From JAWKTT01 sp041398965 (GTDB taxonomy: Bacteria > Planctomycetota > Planctomycetia > Planctomycetales > Planctomycetaceae), in contig JAWKTT010000020.1 in NCBI GenBank assembly GCA_041398965.1, forward strand, positions 1-64,000: a DNA stretch of 64,000 nt, given 5' to 3'. The position numbers and the translations under genes are program-made. This document shows positions 55,415-64,000 of this stretch, in pieces. Every line of letters begins with the position of its first letter. The stretch's first letter is position 1. The notes under the pieces are model-generated. The model was not told the DNA's origin, did not search any database, and worked only from the letters and a program-made list of their open reading frames with translations.

Positions 55415-58400
55415 TTAAAGGGGCTGAATCGAAAACTTGCGATACGAGACAGTTCCTTCATAACATTGCAATCCGACGTACCCCGATGCCCGATCGAGGG
55501 TGTTACCGAAGTGCGGGTAGGGGAGTTTCAATTCATTAAGATCTCGTTGTTGAACGAGGATATTGTTGAGTTGCACTGTAATCTCGGGGCCGACAAGACG
55601 AATCGTCAACCGATTCCACTCACCAGGTCGATAGGCGTTCTGATCAGCAGAGAGATCAACATGGGCGAAACTTTTTTCATCAAGCCCAGTCTCTCCCTCA
55701 TTGGTGATATACAGCCCGCCACAAAACGACGTGCCATTTTTGTGAAGGTCATTGGAACGGCCATCCCCCAGGTGAACCTCCATCGCCGGTGTCCCTCCCG
55801 CATGCGCAACTGGAGAACGCAGCAGAATACCGCCGTTTGCGTCCGTTGAACACTGAAACTCCACCGAAATCTGAAAGTCGTTGTAGGTATCTCGCGTCCA
55901 GGCGATGGATGGATCGGCCCCCCGTTTTCCCACCAGAGTATCGCCACTTCGCTGCCAGTCGCGATTCGCCCCTTGGGGGAGGATGTCCCACTCAGATGCA
56001 GGGATTGAGCGAGAACCAGCCAGCGGCGGTCGATTGGCGTACGCAGAAAGTGGAGGAACAATCGACATTGCCGCGTTCGAGAACTTGGTCCCATCCCACT
56101 TCAACTGCTCGATCCACCCTGGCGGAACGTTGATTTGAAATCCGGGCTTGAGGCTTGCAATCCGACGCATCACCAATTGGGCAGAATCCTCACTGAGCAC
56201 CTCGAACTCGACCTCGATGACGAATCCGACTTGAAACGCCTCTCCCGTCGCCAGCGTCGTTGTTTCGAACGCTTCCATCTCCCCTTTCCAGATGTTTCCG
56301 TCCAGTGCTTTCAGGCGAACTTCGATTTTGTACGTCGCGGCTGGGGCAGGTTGCAAGAACGTCCCCGAGAGGGCCATGTTCGACGCGAGCTTGAGGCCGG
56401 GAATCTTGGTCGAAACGGGCGTCACTTTTGCGGTCTGGCTGGCTGAGTTGGGGGTCACCTCGGCCAGCACCAGGCGAATTCCCAATCGATTCCGCCGCGT
56501 TTCCCGTCCGAGAGGGTATCGCCCCGACGACCGTAGCGACTCAGGCCCCCAATACGCCCAGCCTCCACCACGACTCACCTTGGCAGCAATTGGAGGGTTC
56601 ACCCGCACGGGATCATCCCCTCCGGGGAGCTGTTGTTCAAATGAGTCATAACAGTGTTCGTAGACGTTCCCATGAATGTCGTACAGCCCCCAGGGGTTGG
56701 GTTTCAACTGACCAACCTCATGGGCATACCCCTCCCCGACATCCTGTGTATTGGCTTTCCACCAGGCGTATTCACTGAGTTTCTCCGGGTCGTCCCCGAA
56801 ATGGTACATCGTCGTCGAACCGGCCCGGGCGAAGTATTCCCACTCTGCTTCCGAGGGGAGGCGGAACTCCCAGTTTGCTGGGATGTTTCCGAGTCGACGT
56901 TCGCGGAGCGTCAACCGCTGGCAGTAGTCGACGGCTTCGTTCCAGGTGATGTGCGTCGCGGCGTTGTTGTCGTTGACTTGCTTGTCCTGAAACCCCATCC
57001 AAGGCTCGAACCCCATGATCTCTCGCCACTGTTTTTGCGTCAGTTCATAGACACCGACCCACATCCCCCGCGTAATGTTGACATCGACGGGGACTTCATT
57101 GTCTTCAATCGGGGTTGCCAGCTCCGATCCCATTCGAAATCGCCCGGGTGGAATCCAGTGAAAGGGCATCCCCATCGAATTCCCCTGCCAGCGATCCTGC
57201 AACTTGCGACCGGCGAAGGCATCGCTGCTGGGAGCGACTTTCGAAGGAGGTGAGGACGGGCCTAGGGGGGCAAGATTGACTGACGGAACCCCGCCCGTCT
57301 CGACCGCTGGCACCGTTCCGATCCCTGGGTTCTCAGCAGGAGTTGTGCTCGCGATGTTCCCGGTCCCCTCCGCGTCGGGACGTCGGAGTTCCAGCGAAGA
57401 GGGAGTGATGGACAACAAGGTGCGCCCATCCTTCGCGATGTCGAATCGCTTCGGGGCGTGAACCGTTGTGCCATCTCGCAGAACAGAGAAGTCATGTTCT
57501 CCCAGTTGAATCGTGACTGACTCGAACTGCGAACTACTGATCTTGTACTCGTCCCCATCGACCACGAGTTTCAGGTCCCCCGCAGCGAGGAGTGCCGGAT
57601 CGACTTCGACCGCAATCGCGACATCCCCCCGATTGAGATACAGCATCACCCCCCAAAGCGTTACACCGAGGACCAGTACGAAACAGAGACTTCCCCAAAG
57701 TAGCCAGTTGTCCCATAAGCTGTTGACCCGTTGCGGCAGGAGTCGCCCCTTTTCGTCGTGCTGATACTTCCGGTCTTTCAACGGAGTCTTGCTGTAGGTC
57801 TTCAGGGCGACCAGCAATTCCTTGGCGAACCGGTTCCCCGGCTTCAACTCCAGGAATCGTTTGAGATTGTCATTGATCCCAGTGTAGTTTCGCGACTTCA
57901 CCGACTCTTGCAGCGACAGCAGGAGTAAGTCCGATTCCTCTTGAAGTTCCACGGCCTGTTCGAGCAACTTACGCATCGGCTCGGGGCGAACGTCTGCCGG
58001 AACCTGTTGCAGCATCTCGGCTGCCTGCGCGTAGTCGTGCTTCTTGACGAGGTTCTGAGCCGTCGAGAGCACCATCGGCAAATTCTCTCGAATCTGTCGC
58101 GGGATCGACTGCACGCGTTTCAGTTGTTCCTTCGCCCAGTCGACAAACTTCTGTGACAGAGGGTCCTTCAATGCGGACATCTGCTCCAGTCCCTGGATCG
58201 CTCGGGCGTAGTTCCCTTGCTTCAATAGCTGCTCAATCTGTCGCTGTCCCGCGGTGAGTTTGTCAACGGCTTTCGACTCGATTTTTTGTTGATGGACCGC
58301 TTCTGGACTGTTGTTCTTCATCCACCGTTCAAGTCGCTCAGCCACTTCGCTCATCGAAGAGGGGCGATTGGACGGCAGTTTTTCGAGCATCTGGAGTGCC

Positions 58401-59434
58401 AAGTCCTCAAGTTCGGGAGCGACATCGGCTCGGTGCTTCCGAATTGGGGCAGGACGATCACGGGCGATCTGTCCCAGGATGGATGCGATCGACCCGAGAA
58501 ACGGGAGTTTTCCCGCAAGGAGTTCGTAAGCCATCGCCCCAAGGGCATAGATATCGGAATGGGGGCCGATGTTTTCCCATTGGCCATCGACCTGTTCGGG
58601 AGACATGTAGGCCGGTGTCCCTAAAATGGCCCCTTGTTGTGTAATCCTCGACTCGTCTGCTTCCCCGATCCGACGGGCTAATCCGAAGTCGGTGACGATC
58701 GGTTGACCGGCCCCATCGATCAACACGTTTCCGGGCTTGAGGTCGCGGTGAATCGTCCCGGCATCGTGGGCATGTTGCAGTGCCCGAGCGACGATGGCCA
58801 GTATTGTTGCCACCTTGTGCTGGTCTCGAAACTCTGGCTTTCCCAGGCATTGCGAGAGTGGCTCACCCTGAATGTAAGCCATCGCGATGAAGGGGTGGCC
58901 CTGTTCTTCACCGATATCAAACACCGGACAGATGTTCGGATGTGACAATCCCGCAATAGCCCGGGCCTCGCGATGAAACCTCTGTAAATACTCAGCGTCT
59001 CCCGGATGCAGGAGTTTCGGAACCTTGAGCGCCACGCGACGCTTGAGAGCGGTGTCTTCCGCCAGATAGACACTCCCCATCGCCCCCGCCCCAAGCAGGC
59101 TGAGCACCTGATATCTCCCCACCATTGCTCCGACCAAGCTTGCCGCATCCATCTCCGCAGGGGTTCCGGGTTTTATCGTCTCGCGATTCGCCTCAGCACG
59201 CGATGTGTCGATGCTTTGCTGGGTGACTGGTTCAGGAGGTTTGGCGACAGCCAGCAACATCTGCTCGCCTGCGATAAACTCCTCCATTTCGGCAATCAGC
59301 GTCGCATCGCCGTCGCACAGAACGGAGAGATCAATGTCTGCACCCACATCCACCTGACGCAGATACTCCGACACGACCCGCTGAAACGGTTGCTCGCTTG
59401 GCTGTTGAGATTCGGATTGCTGAAGGTCACTCAT
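55415..59434 (-). CDS. Giant Ser/Thr kinase fused to SUMF1-like and DUF1080 domains
   Basis: A 1339-residue protein. Residues about 15-60 are a helical region often seen before planctomycete kinases. The kinase (107-371) is complete: G loop GAGAMGSVY, K137, H229-R-D231, D249-F-G251, APE-like SPE. A helical repeat region (about 395-550) leads to one TM helix (578-600). Outside lie a small PEGA-like sheet (about 605-680), a Pro-rich linker, an FGE/SUMF1-type domain (753-990: WIPPGRFRMGS, LPSEAEWEYFARAG, GLYDIHGNVYEHC, SRGGGWAYW) and a C-terminal DUF1080/concanavalin-like domain (about 1165-1339: DFQISVEFQC, GGILLRSP, EWNRLTIRLVG). The ECF sigma gene lies 109 bp upstream, so it may signal to that factor. 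Confidence 0.93.
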   Translation of the reverse strand: MSDLQQSESQQPSEQPFQRVVSEYLRQVDVGADIDLSVLCDGDATLIAEMEEFIAGEQMLLAVAKPPEPVTQQSIDTSRAEANRETIKPGTPAEMDAASLVGAMVGRYQVLSLLGAGAMGSVYLAEDTALKRRVALKVPKLLHPGDAEYLQRFHREARAIAGLSHPNICPVFDIGEEQGHPFIAMAYIQGEPLSQCLGKPEFRDQHKVATILAIVARALQHAHDAGTIHRDLKPGNVLIDGAGQPIVTDFGLARRIGEADESRITQQGAILGTPAYMSPEQVDGQWENIGPHSDIYALGAMAYELLAGKLPFLGSIASILGQIARDRPAPIRKHRADVAPELEDLALQMLEKLPSNRPSSMSEVAERLERWMKNNSPEAVHQQKIESKAVDKLTAGQRQIEQLLKQGNYARAIQGLEQMSALKDPLSQKFVDWAKEQLKRVQSIPRQIRENLPMVLSTAQNLVKKHDYAQAAEMLQQVPADVRPEPMRKLLEQAVELQEESDLLLLSLQESVKSRNYTGINDNLKRFLELKPGNRFAKELLVALKTYSKTPLKDRKYQHDEKGRLLPQRVNSLWDNWLLWGSLCFVLVLGVTLWGVMLYLNRGDVAIAVEVDPALLAAGDLKLVVDGDEYKISSSQFESVTIQLGEHDFSVLRDGTTVHAPKRFDIAKDGRTLLSITPSSLELRRPDAEGTGNIASTTPAENPGIGTVPAVETGGVPSVNLAPLGPSSPPSKVAPSSDAFAGRKLQDRWQGNSMGMPFHWIPPGRFRMGSELATPIEDNEVPVDVNITRGMWVGVYELTQKQWREIMGFEPWMGFQDKQVNDNNAATHITWNEAVDYCQRLTLRERRLGNIPANWEFRLPSEAEWEYFARAGSTTMYHFGDDPEKLSEYAWWKANTQDVGEGYAHEVGQLKPNPWGLYDIHGNVYEHCYDSFEQQLPGGDDPVRVNPPIAAKVSRGGGWAYWGPESLRSSGRYPLGRETRRNRLGIRLVLAEVTPNSASQTAKVTPVSTKIPGLKLASNMALSGTFLQPAPAATYKIEVRLKALDGNIWKGEMEAFETTTLATGEAFQVGFVIEVEFEVLSEDSAQLVMRRIASLKPGFQINVPPGWIEQLKWDGTKFSNAAMSIVPPLSAYANRPPLAGSRSIPASEWDILPQGANRDWQRSGDTLVGKRGADPSIAWTRDTYNDFQISVEFQCSTDANGGILLRSPVAHAGGTPAMEVHLGDGRSNDLHKNGTSFCGGLYITNEGETGLDEKSFAHVDLSADQNAYRPGEWNRLTIRLVGPEITVQLNNILVQQRDLNELKLPYPHFGNTLDRASGYVGLQCYEGTVSYRKFSIQPL

Positions 59435-59543
59435 AATTGCCTCTCTGGCATAGTCGCAGTCTCCATCCGAACGATGGAGTTGTTTGTTCTCGCTGGTCGC
59501 TCACTGACAACTTGACGGATCATTGGAAACTTCCGCCTCTGAC

Positions 59544-60197
59544 TTACGACGGAAATCGATCGCCTCCGAGGCGACTTCGCAGGGACTTGACGGCAAGCGC
59601 AATCAGCTTTTTCGCGGTGACTTCGGTAACCGACATCCGGGCGGCTAACTCGGTCATCTTGAGTCGTTCGGTATATCGCAGATAAATTGCCTGTTGTTGT
59701 AAATCCGGAAGCTCACTGATGAGCGACCGCAAGGCCGCATGTTCTTCCTGCTGAATGACTTTCTGACTCGGCGTGGTCAGCCGTGCGGGCTGACTGGCCG
59801 CATCCTCAACGGTTTCGCGATCAACATTACGCATGTCTGCGTCACGATGAAAACGTAATGTGTTCATCATGATGCGCTGATGAATCTGATTCAGCCAGAC
59901 GACGAATTGCGGAATCTGCGTCCCTCGAAAGTCATCAAACGCCTTGAGGGCCGCGAAGAAGGTTTGCTGCACGACATCCGAGCTACCGATCCGATGCAGG
60001 ATTTTTGCCCCCAGATCTTGCTCCACCTGAGCCTTCAATTTTTGACGAAAGTGCTCCAACAGCGCTCCACGCGCCGCGGCATCGTGTTGCCGCGCCGCGT
60101 CGAGCAATCGCTGGAGTTCTGCATCGCTCGCCAAAGCCAGCCCCCCAAAAGTACTTCCTATGACCTCGCCCCAGAAGGCGACAGCCACTGTCTTCAA
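59544..60197 (-). CDS. ECF-type RNA polymerase sigma factor
   Basis: A sigma-70 family ECF factor, 217 residues from a TTG at 60197; GTG 60188 or TTG 60134 (after gggggctggc) are plausible starts, and no ATG exists. Sigma-2 has GSSDVVQQTFFAALKAFDDF and FVVWLNQIHQRIMMNTLRFH; sigma-4 has LISELPDLQQQAIYLRYTERLKM and the recognition helix MSVTEVTAKKLIALAVKSLRSRL. Planctomycete ECF groups paired with Ser/Thr kinases are known, and the kinase downstream is probably the regulator since no anti-sigma gene is visible. Confidence 0.9.
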   Translation of the reverse strand: MKTVAVAFWGEVIGSTFGGLALASDAELQRLLDAARQHDAAARGALLEHFRQKLKAQVEQDLGAKILHRIGSSDVVQQTFFAALKAFDDFRGTQIPQFVVWLNQIHQRIMMNTLRFHRDADMRNVDRETVEDAASQPARLTTPSQKVIQQEEHAALRSLISELPDLQQQAIYLRYTERLKMTELAARMSVTEVTAKKLIALAVKSLRSRLGGDRFPS

Positions 60198-60886
60198 CTG
60201 TTCTGTCGACGTCTGTACAAAATTGCCCGTCCCCGCCCCTCATTATCAATCACCTTCCCGCAAGAAGGTGCAGGCTCGCTAATGAGGGTCTCGACAGGAC
60301 GGGCCAATCGTTTCATCGACGAATTCCGCCACTGACGATGGAACACCTCTCTAGTCACCCCGCCGAAGAAAATGGAGCGAAAAAAGTTTCCGAAATTACA
60401 AACTTTCACAAAATCTGCCACCCAGTTCAGCTCTTACAGCCCGACAACTGGTCTGTCTGGGGTGCAGTCGTCAATTGGGGGTTGCTCATCTGTTCACCGC
60501 GAACAAGTTTGGCAGGTGACGTGGCGATGTTCACGAAACAGCAGGGGCAACGCCCCGGAACATTGTCTAGCCCAGTCCAGCGGACTGGGGAATCGGCCCA
60601 AGATTGTCTGTCGAGGGCTGAAGGCCCGGCCCGTTGGCAAGTTCTGGGGCAACTGGCCGGGCCTTCAGCCCTCTCGCGTGAACTCCTGCCTTCAGTCCTA
60701 GGCCGATGGCCTAGGCTAGACAACCTGCTGGGCCGTTGGCCCGACCGTGATCCTGACTGGACAAATGAACCACCCCCAAACAGGGAAAGCACCCGTCTGT
60801 CTGGGACTGCGATCCGTGCCGGAAACTGCTAGCATGGAACCGTGGTTGGGACGGTCGATCTATGTAGTTCAGCTCGGAATGTGAAG
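60198..60886. other. Spacer with hairpin array
   Basis: 689-bp divergent region between the ECF gene and the toroid protein gene. Most of it is the structured array at 60544-60742; the remainder should hold both promoters. Confidence 0.45.
60544..60742. repeat. Array of GC-rich inverted repeats
   Basis: Within 200 bp: ggggc-aac-gcccc (60544-60556), cccagtcc-agc-ggactggg (60571-60589), a 19-bp perfect pair at 60613-60631 and 60655-60673 (gagggctgaaggcccggcc and its complement), cctaggcc-gat-ggcctagg (60697-60715) and gggcc-gtt-ggccc (60730-60742). An outer pair ttgtctagcc (60563-60572) and ggctagacaa (60714-60723) encloses the middle of the array. No coding potential. Confidence 0.85.
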
Positions 60887-62035
60887 ATGTCGTTGGTGTT
60901 GCCCCCGAATTCGCCCGTCGAAACTGCTTGCGGTTTGGCAGCAGATGAGGCAGCGTGTCCTCTCGGACGACGAGGTTTCCTTCTGGGAACTGCGGGAGGG
61001 CTACTGGGGGCGATCGGGGTTGGCAGTCAACCTTCCGTCTGGGCCGCAGGGGAGGCGACCCCTTCGACCGATAGCCGGTCGATGGTTTCGCCGGAAACTG
61101 AAGAGGCGATTCAGCGCGGGTTAAAGTGGCTCGTTGGGCGGCAGCAGGAGGGGGGGAACTTCGGACTCCGTAGCTCGTTCAGTCGGTATCAACTCAACCC
61201 GGCGGTCAACTCTTTGTGTGGACTCGCCCTGCTTTCCTCAGGAAGCACCCCCGGTCGCGGTCCGTATGGTGCAGCCATCCAGAGGTTGACCGACTTCGTC
61301 CTCTCCTGTGCGAAGTCGACTGGATATCTCGTCGAAGAAGATATCTCTTACTACGACGCCCCGATGTACGGACACGGTTTCGCCCTGTTGTATCTCGCTG
61401 AAGTGTATGGAATGTCTCCCGGAAATCGGGTGCGTGAATCGCTGCATCGTGGGGTGCAGTTGACCATCGCCACACAAAATCGGGAGGGGGGATGGCGATA
61501 CGCCCCCGAGCCGAAGGAGGCCGACATCTCGGTGACCGCTTGCCAGGTGATGGCCCTGCGGGCTGCTCACAATGCCGGCATCGCGGTCCCCCGCACGACG
61601 ATTGACCGTTGCATCGAGTATCTGCGCAAGTCCCAGAATCCCGACGGAGGATTTCGGTATCAACTCTTGACCGGCAGCGAGAGTCGCTTCCCCCGATCGG
61701 CCGCCGCGTTAACCGCTCTACACTCGTGCGGCGTCCATGACGGCCCGGAGGTCGAGTCGGCCCGAAGATATCTGCATCAGTTTCGTCCCGGACAGCCCGC
61801 GACAAGGGAGCGGGGCTATTACTTCTACGCTCACTACTATGCCATCCAAGCCGCTTGGCATGCCGGGGGCGAACTATGGGACGAGTGGTATCCCGCCATT
61901 CGGGACGAAATGCTGGCGATGCAGTTAGCCAACGGCAGTTGGACCGATCAGGGCATCAGCGCCGAGTACGCAACAGCCATGTGCCTGATCGTGTTACAAA
62001 CTCCGAACAATTACCTCCCAATCTTCCAACGATGA
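60887..62035 (+). CDS. Secreted alpha/alpha-toroid protein (prenyltransferase/squalene-cyclase repeat)
   Basis: A 382-residue exported protein from the ATG at 60887, with a Tat-like signal (GRRGFLLGTAGGLLGAIGVG). The body consists of repeated helical motifs of the terpene cyclase/prenyltransferase toroid: GLKWLVGRQQEGGNFGL, SLCGLALLSSG, GVQLTIATQNREGGWRY, CIEYLRKSQNPDGGFRY and MLAMQLANGSWTDQG (QW-like GG-W/F turns). No DxDD motif of squalene-hopene cyclases is visible, so catalysis is doubtful; planctomycete genomes have many such secreted toroids of unknown role. Its stop overlaps the start of the next gene (ATGA). Confidence 0.88.
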   Translation: MSLVLPPNSPVETACGLAADEAACPLGRRGFLLGTAGGLLGAIGVGSQPSVWAAGEATPSTDSRSMVSPETEEAIQRGLKWLVGRQQEGGNFGLRSSFSRYQLNPAVNSLCGLALLSSGSTPGRGPYGAAIQRLTDFVLSCAKSTGYLVEEDISYYDAPMYGHGFALLYLAEVYGMSPGNRVRESLHRGVQLTIATQNREGGWRYAPEPKEADISVTACQVMALRAAHNAGIAVPRTTIDRCIEYLRKSQNPDGGFRYQLLTGSESRFPRSAAALTALHSCGVHDGPEVESARRYLHQFRPGQPATRERGYYFYAHYYAIQAAWHAGGELWDEWYPAIRDEMLAMQLANGSWTDQGISAEYATAMCLIVLQTPNNYLPIFQR

Positions 62036-63408
62036 GTCGTCCATCTCATACCAGTGATTTCCTGCGATGTTTCTCCTGGCGGCAGAGACTGGTTCGGGCA
62101 ACTCGATCTGTCGGCTGGATCGGCGTCACCGGTCTATTAATCTTGGGGAATCTGAATGGGTCGTTACTGATCGCAGCTCCCCCGGTTGTTCTTATCGAAA
62201 CAGTCGAGAGCCCAAACCCTCTCCGGGGTACGTTGCAATCACTGACTGGCGATGTCGCAACCGTCAAACTGGATACCGGCAACATCGTGACGGAGCGTCG
62301 TGATCGACTGGTCGCGATGAAGTTTCTCGATACCACGATGTCCCAAAGCCAAGCCTCATCGGAAGATGTCAACCGGCCAATAGAGGCCGCCGCAACGGAC
62401 TGGCTGCTGTTCGTTAACGGCGATCGTTGGCAAGTCAACAACTTCCGGATTGTCGACGGCGAACTATCTGTTCTGCCCACCCAGTCAGAAACAGTTCCCA
62501 GCAAAAAGACGGACGACACGAGTGTCACGCCCCTGACAGCGGCGTGGGTCGCTGTCCCGTTGGAGACGCTGCGGGGGATCGTGTTGTCCTCTGCCAGTTC
62601 ACAGCAACGGCCTCGCATCGAACGGCAGATCGGTCGTTGGGCCGATGCCGCAGACCGACTGCTGCTGAAGAACGGCGACGAATTGAGCGGCGAACTCGGA
62701 GACTGCGGGCCGACATCGCTGCTGTTTACCACAAGCGTCGGAGATGTGACGCTGGAACGGGGGCAGGTGGCAGCGATCGTCTTTAATACGGAACTCCTGA
62801 ATCCCCCCGCGACAAAGACGAACTTCGCCAGCCTCACGCTGCAAGACAGCAGCACGCTGACGCTCTCCAACATCACCTATGAGAAGGAGGCCGATAGTTT
62901 ACGAATGACGACGGATGCGGGAGTGTCGCTAACAATCTCGTGCTCTTCCGTGCAAGGTGTTGATTTCTATTCCTCGACGGTTCAACCACTTGACCGTCTC
63001 ACTCCAGCACTCGTGCAAGGGGCGACGTTTCTCGGAGAACCGATCCGTCTGACACTCAATCGAAACGCCCGTGACCTTCCCCTGACGATGGGAGGGGCAA
63101 CCTTTCCTCGTGGCTTTGGAGTCGTCAGCCGAACCGAGATGACGTTCTCAATCGATGGCGATTGGCGGGAGTTTCAGGCGTTCGTCGGATTAGACGATGC
63201 GGCCCGTCAGCAGGGGAGTGTCGAGTTCGTTGTTTTGGGCGATGACAAGGAACTGTTTCGCGTCACCCGGAAAGGGAACGACCCCGCCATCTCCACCGGA
63301 CGGTTATCGATCCACAAGGTCAAACGTTTGACGCTCGTCGTTGATTACAGTGACCGAGCCGACATCCAAGACCTCGCCGACTGGTGTCGCACCGTACTGA
63401 TACGCTGA
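62032..63408 (+). CDS. Secreted protein with NPCBM-like C-terminal domain
   Basis: A 458-residue protein whose ATG overlaps the previous stop (ATGA), so it is translationally coupled; the frame is open to 61855, but those codons lie inside the toroid gene. A hydrophobic segment (GVTGLLILGNLNGSLLIAA) is a signal or anchor. The middle has repeated DGDxxxGxL-like strands (LLFVNGDRWQ, LLLKNGDELSGELGD, LTLQDSSTLTL). The C-terminal 140 residues (GATFPRGFGVVSRTEMTFSIDGDWREFQAFVGLDD, split: FPRGFGVVSRTEMTF and FQAFVGLDD, then VEFVVLGDDKELF) match the NPCBM/NEW2 carbohydrate-binding fold. Confidence 0.85.
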   Translation: MSRPSHTSDFLRCFSWRQRLVRATRSVGWIGVTGLLILGNLNGSLLIAAPPVVLIETVESPNPLRGTLQSLTGDVATVKLDTGNIVTERRDRLVAMKFLDTTMSQSQASSEDVNRPIEAAATDWLLFVNGDRWQVNNFRIVDGELSVLPTQSETVPSKKTDDTSVTPLTAAWVAVPLETLRGIVLSSASSQQRPRIERQIGRWADAADRLLLKNGDELSGELGDCGPTSLLFTTSVGDVTLERGQVAAIVFNTELLNPPATKTNFASLTLQDSSTLTLSNITYEKEADSLRMTTDAGVSLTISCSSVQGVDFYSSTVQPLDRLTPALVQGATFLGEPIRLTLNRNARDLPLTMGGATFPRGFGVVSRTEMTFSIDGDWREFQAFVGLDDAARQQGSVEFVVLGDDKELFRVTRKGNDPAISTGRLSIHKVKRLTLVVDYSDRADIQDLADWCRTVLIR

Positions 63409-63771
63409 CGAAGGACTGCCGATCGAGCCTGCATGTCTCGAAGTGTCGAAAACGAAAGCCATCTCCCCCTGCCCCCCTCTGGGACGCTTTCTAAAGTCGT
63501 TGCAGCCGCCGAATAGGGAGAGTGAATTGGAACATTGACTGGTCGACACCGACCAAAGGTCGAGTGAATTGTCTCACCCATGTCACGCCGCTCAGCGATT
63601 GGAATCGAGGTCGTGCCGAGTGGTAAAGTTCGCGTCCGTTGACGTTTTCTGAAGAACCAACGGGTCGAGCCATTGCCCCTTGAATCGATCGCGGCGGGGC
63701 AAAGGTGACTCGCATCAGCGGACAGCTGCAAGATCACCTTACCGAACGTGTTGACATCTCTCCGGACTAAC

Positions 63772-63900
63772 CAGCCCGTTGACAAACGACCGTGGGGCAG
63801 ATTTTCCAATCTGACACGAGCACTTCGCACGCTGTTTTCCGAGACATCAATCGGCCCCATGTCAGGCTGGAAAGCCGGACCCACGTTTTTCAACAGGCTG
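63772..63900. repeat. 129-bp palindromic repeat R2, copy 3
   Basis: cagcccgttgacaaacg at the left end and cgtttttcaacaggctg at the right end, one or two mismatches from a perfect inverted pair. Inner arms gtggggcagatt and gccggacccac also pair. Same length as the copies at 14341 and 41391. Confidence 0.9.
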
Positions 63901-63928
63901 TTGCCCCCCAATCCCCCCCCCGACGAGA

Positions 63929-63959
63929 ACACCCCGAAAACCAACGGTTTCCGGGGTGT
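63929..63959. terminator. Hairpin, probable terminator
   Basis: acaccccg pairs with cggggtgt and, after one A/C mismatch, aaacc with ggttt around the loop aac. Very stable but without a T-run on either side; it may end a gene lying to the right of the window. Confidence 0.5.
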
Positions 63960-64000
63960 CGCGTGGGGCGAATTCGTGGTGTTTCTGCGACGTCAAGCAG

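Larger units (their letters stand above)
63409..64000. other. Right-edge spacer
   Basis: 592 bp with repeat R2 copy 3 and a strong hairpin; no supportable gene before the edge. Confidence 0.45.

Noticed and set aside
1..64000. CRISPR arrays, rRNA, prophage or full-length insertion sequences
   Set aside because: No regularly spaced short repeats, rRNA-like sequence, phage structural genes or complete transposase were found.

Overview
The window is chromosomal DNA of a planctomycete, most likely of the order Planctomycetales. The evidence is a set of families that are hallmarks of that phylum: PSCyt1/DUF1592 and PSCyt1/DUF1549/DUF1553 cytochrome-type proteins, DUF1501, DUF1559 with a prepilin signal, DUF1571, putative heme-binding (TIGR02603-like) and beta-propeller (TIGR02604-like) proteins, an ECF sigma factor next to a giant Ser/Thr kinase fused to SUMF1 and DUF1080 domains, many sulfatase/SASA-type secreted hydrolases, a YfhO-type membrane protein and a BamA with long low-complexity inserts. 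Genes are loosely packed with 300-1000 bp spacers, and several spacers carry dispersed repeats.

Layout. 1-2230: partial PSCyt1/DUF1592 protein running off the left edge. 2970-10366: envelope genes (BamA, LysM anchor protein, YfhO-like polytopic protein). 11015-24137: regulation and core metabolism: sigma-54 response regulator, GcvT, TfoX-N protein, class V aminotransferase, MATE exporter, FmdB zinc ribbon, cold-shock protein, HisA, orphan histidine kinase, LptB-type ATPase, TIM-barrel isomerase, MetF. GcvT, the glyoxylate-type aminotransferase and MetF are consistent with glycine/glyoxylate and one-carbon metabolism, although they are not one operon. 24479-29899: DUF1571 protein, a pair of trypsin/PDZ proteins (one with an intact triad, one dead with a PDZ nested inside the trypsin fold), a methyltransferase and NadC.

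30241-50669 is a 20-kb block of secreted proteins, all on the plus strand: PSD1, DUF1501, DUF2341-LamG-SGNH esterase, G8/beta-helix protein, then (after a 1-kb spacer with a 129-bp palindromic repeat) a VHL-like/metallopeptidase protein, a second SASA esterase, a sulfatase, a six-CxxCH protein and a beta-propeller. I read it as a degradation locus for a sulfated, acetylated polymer, with secreted cytochrome-like proteins; this is inference. It is the best candidate for an undescribed system here.

50778-64000: UppS, a small uncharacterised frame, a non-RD kinase overlapping a receiver-like protein, tRNA-Ser(GCU), a DUF1559 pseudopilin, the kinase-SUMF1-DUF1080 giant with its ECF sigma factor, a 200-bp array of GC-rich hairpins, and a translationally coupled alpha-toroid/NPCBM-like pair.

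Three exactly 129-nt palindromic repeats (14341, 41391, 63772), two copies plus a relic of a second ~114-bp intergenic repeat (6913, 20685, 15781), and a possible relic of a REP-associated transposase (35177-35311) show small mobile or formerly mobile elements in the spacers. No CRISPR array, rRNA, prophage or full-length transposase was seen.
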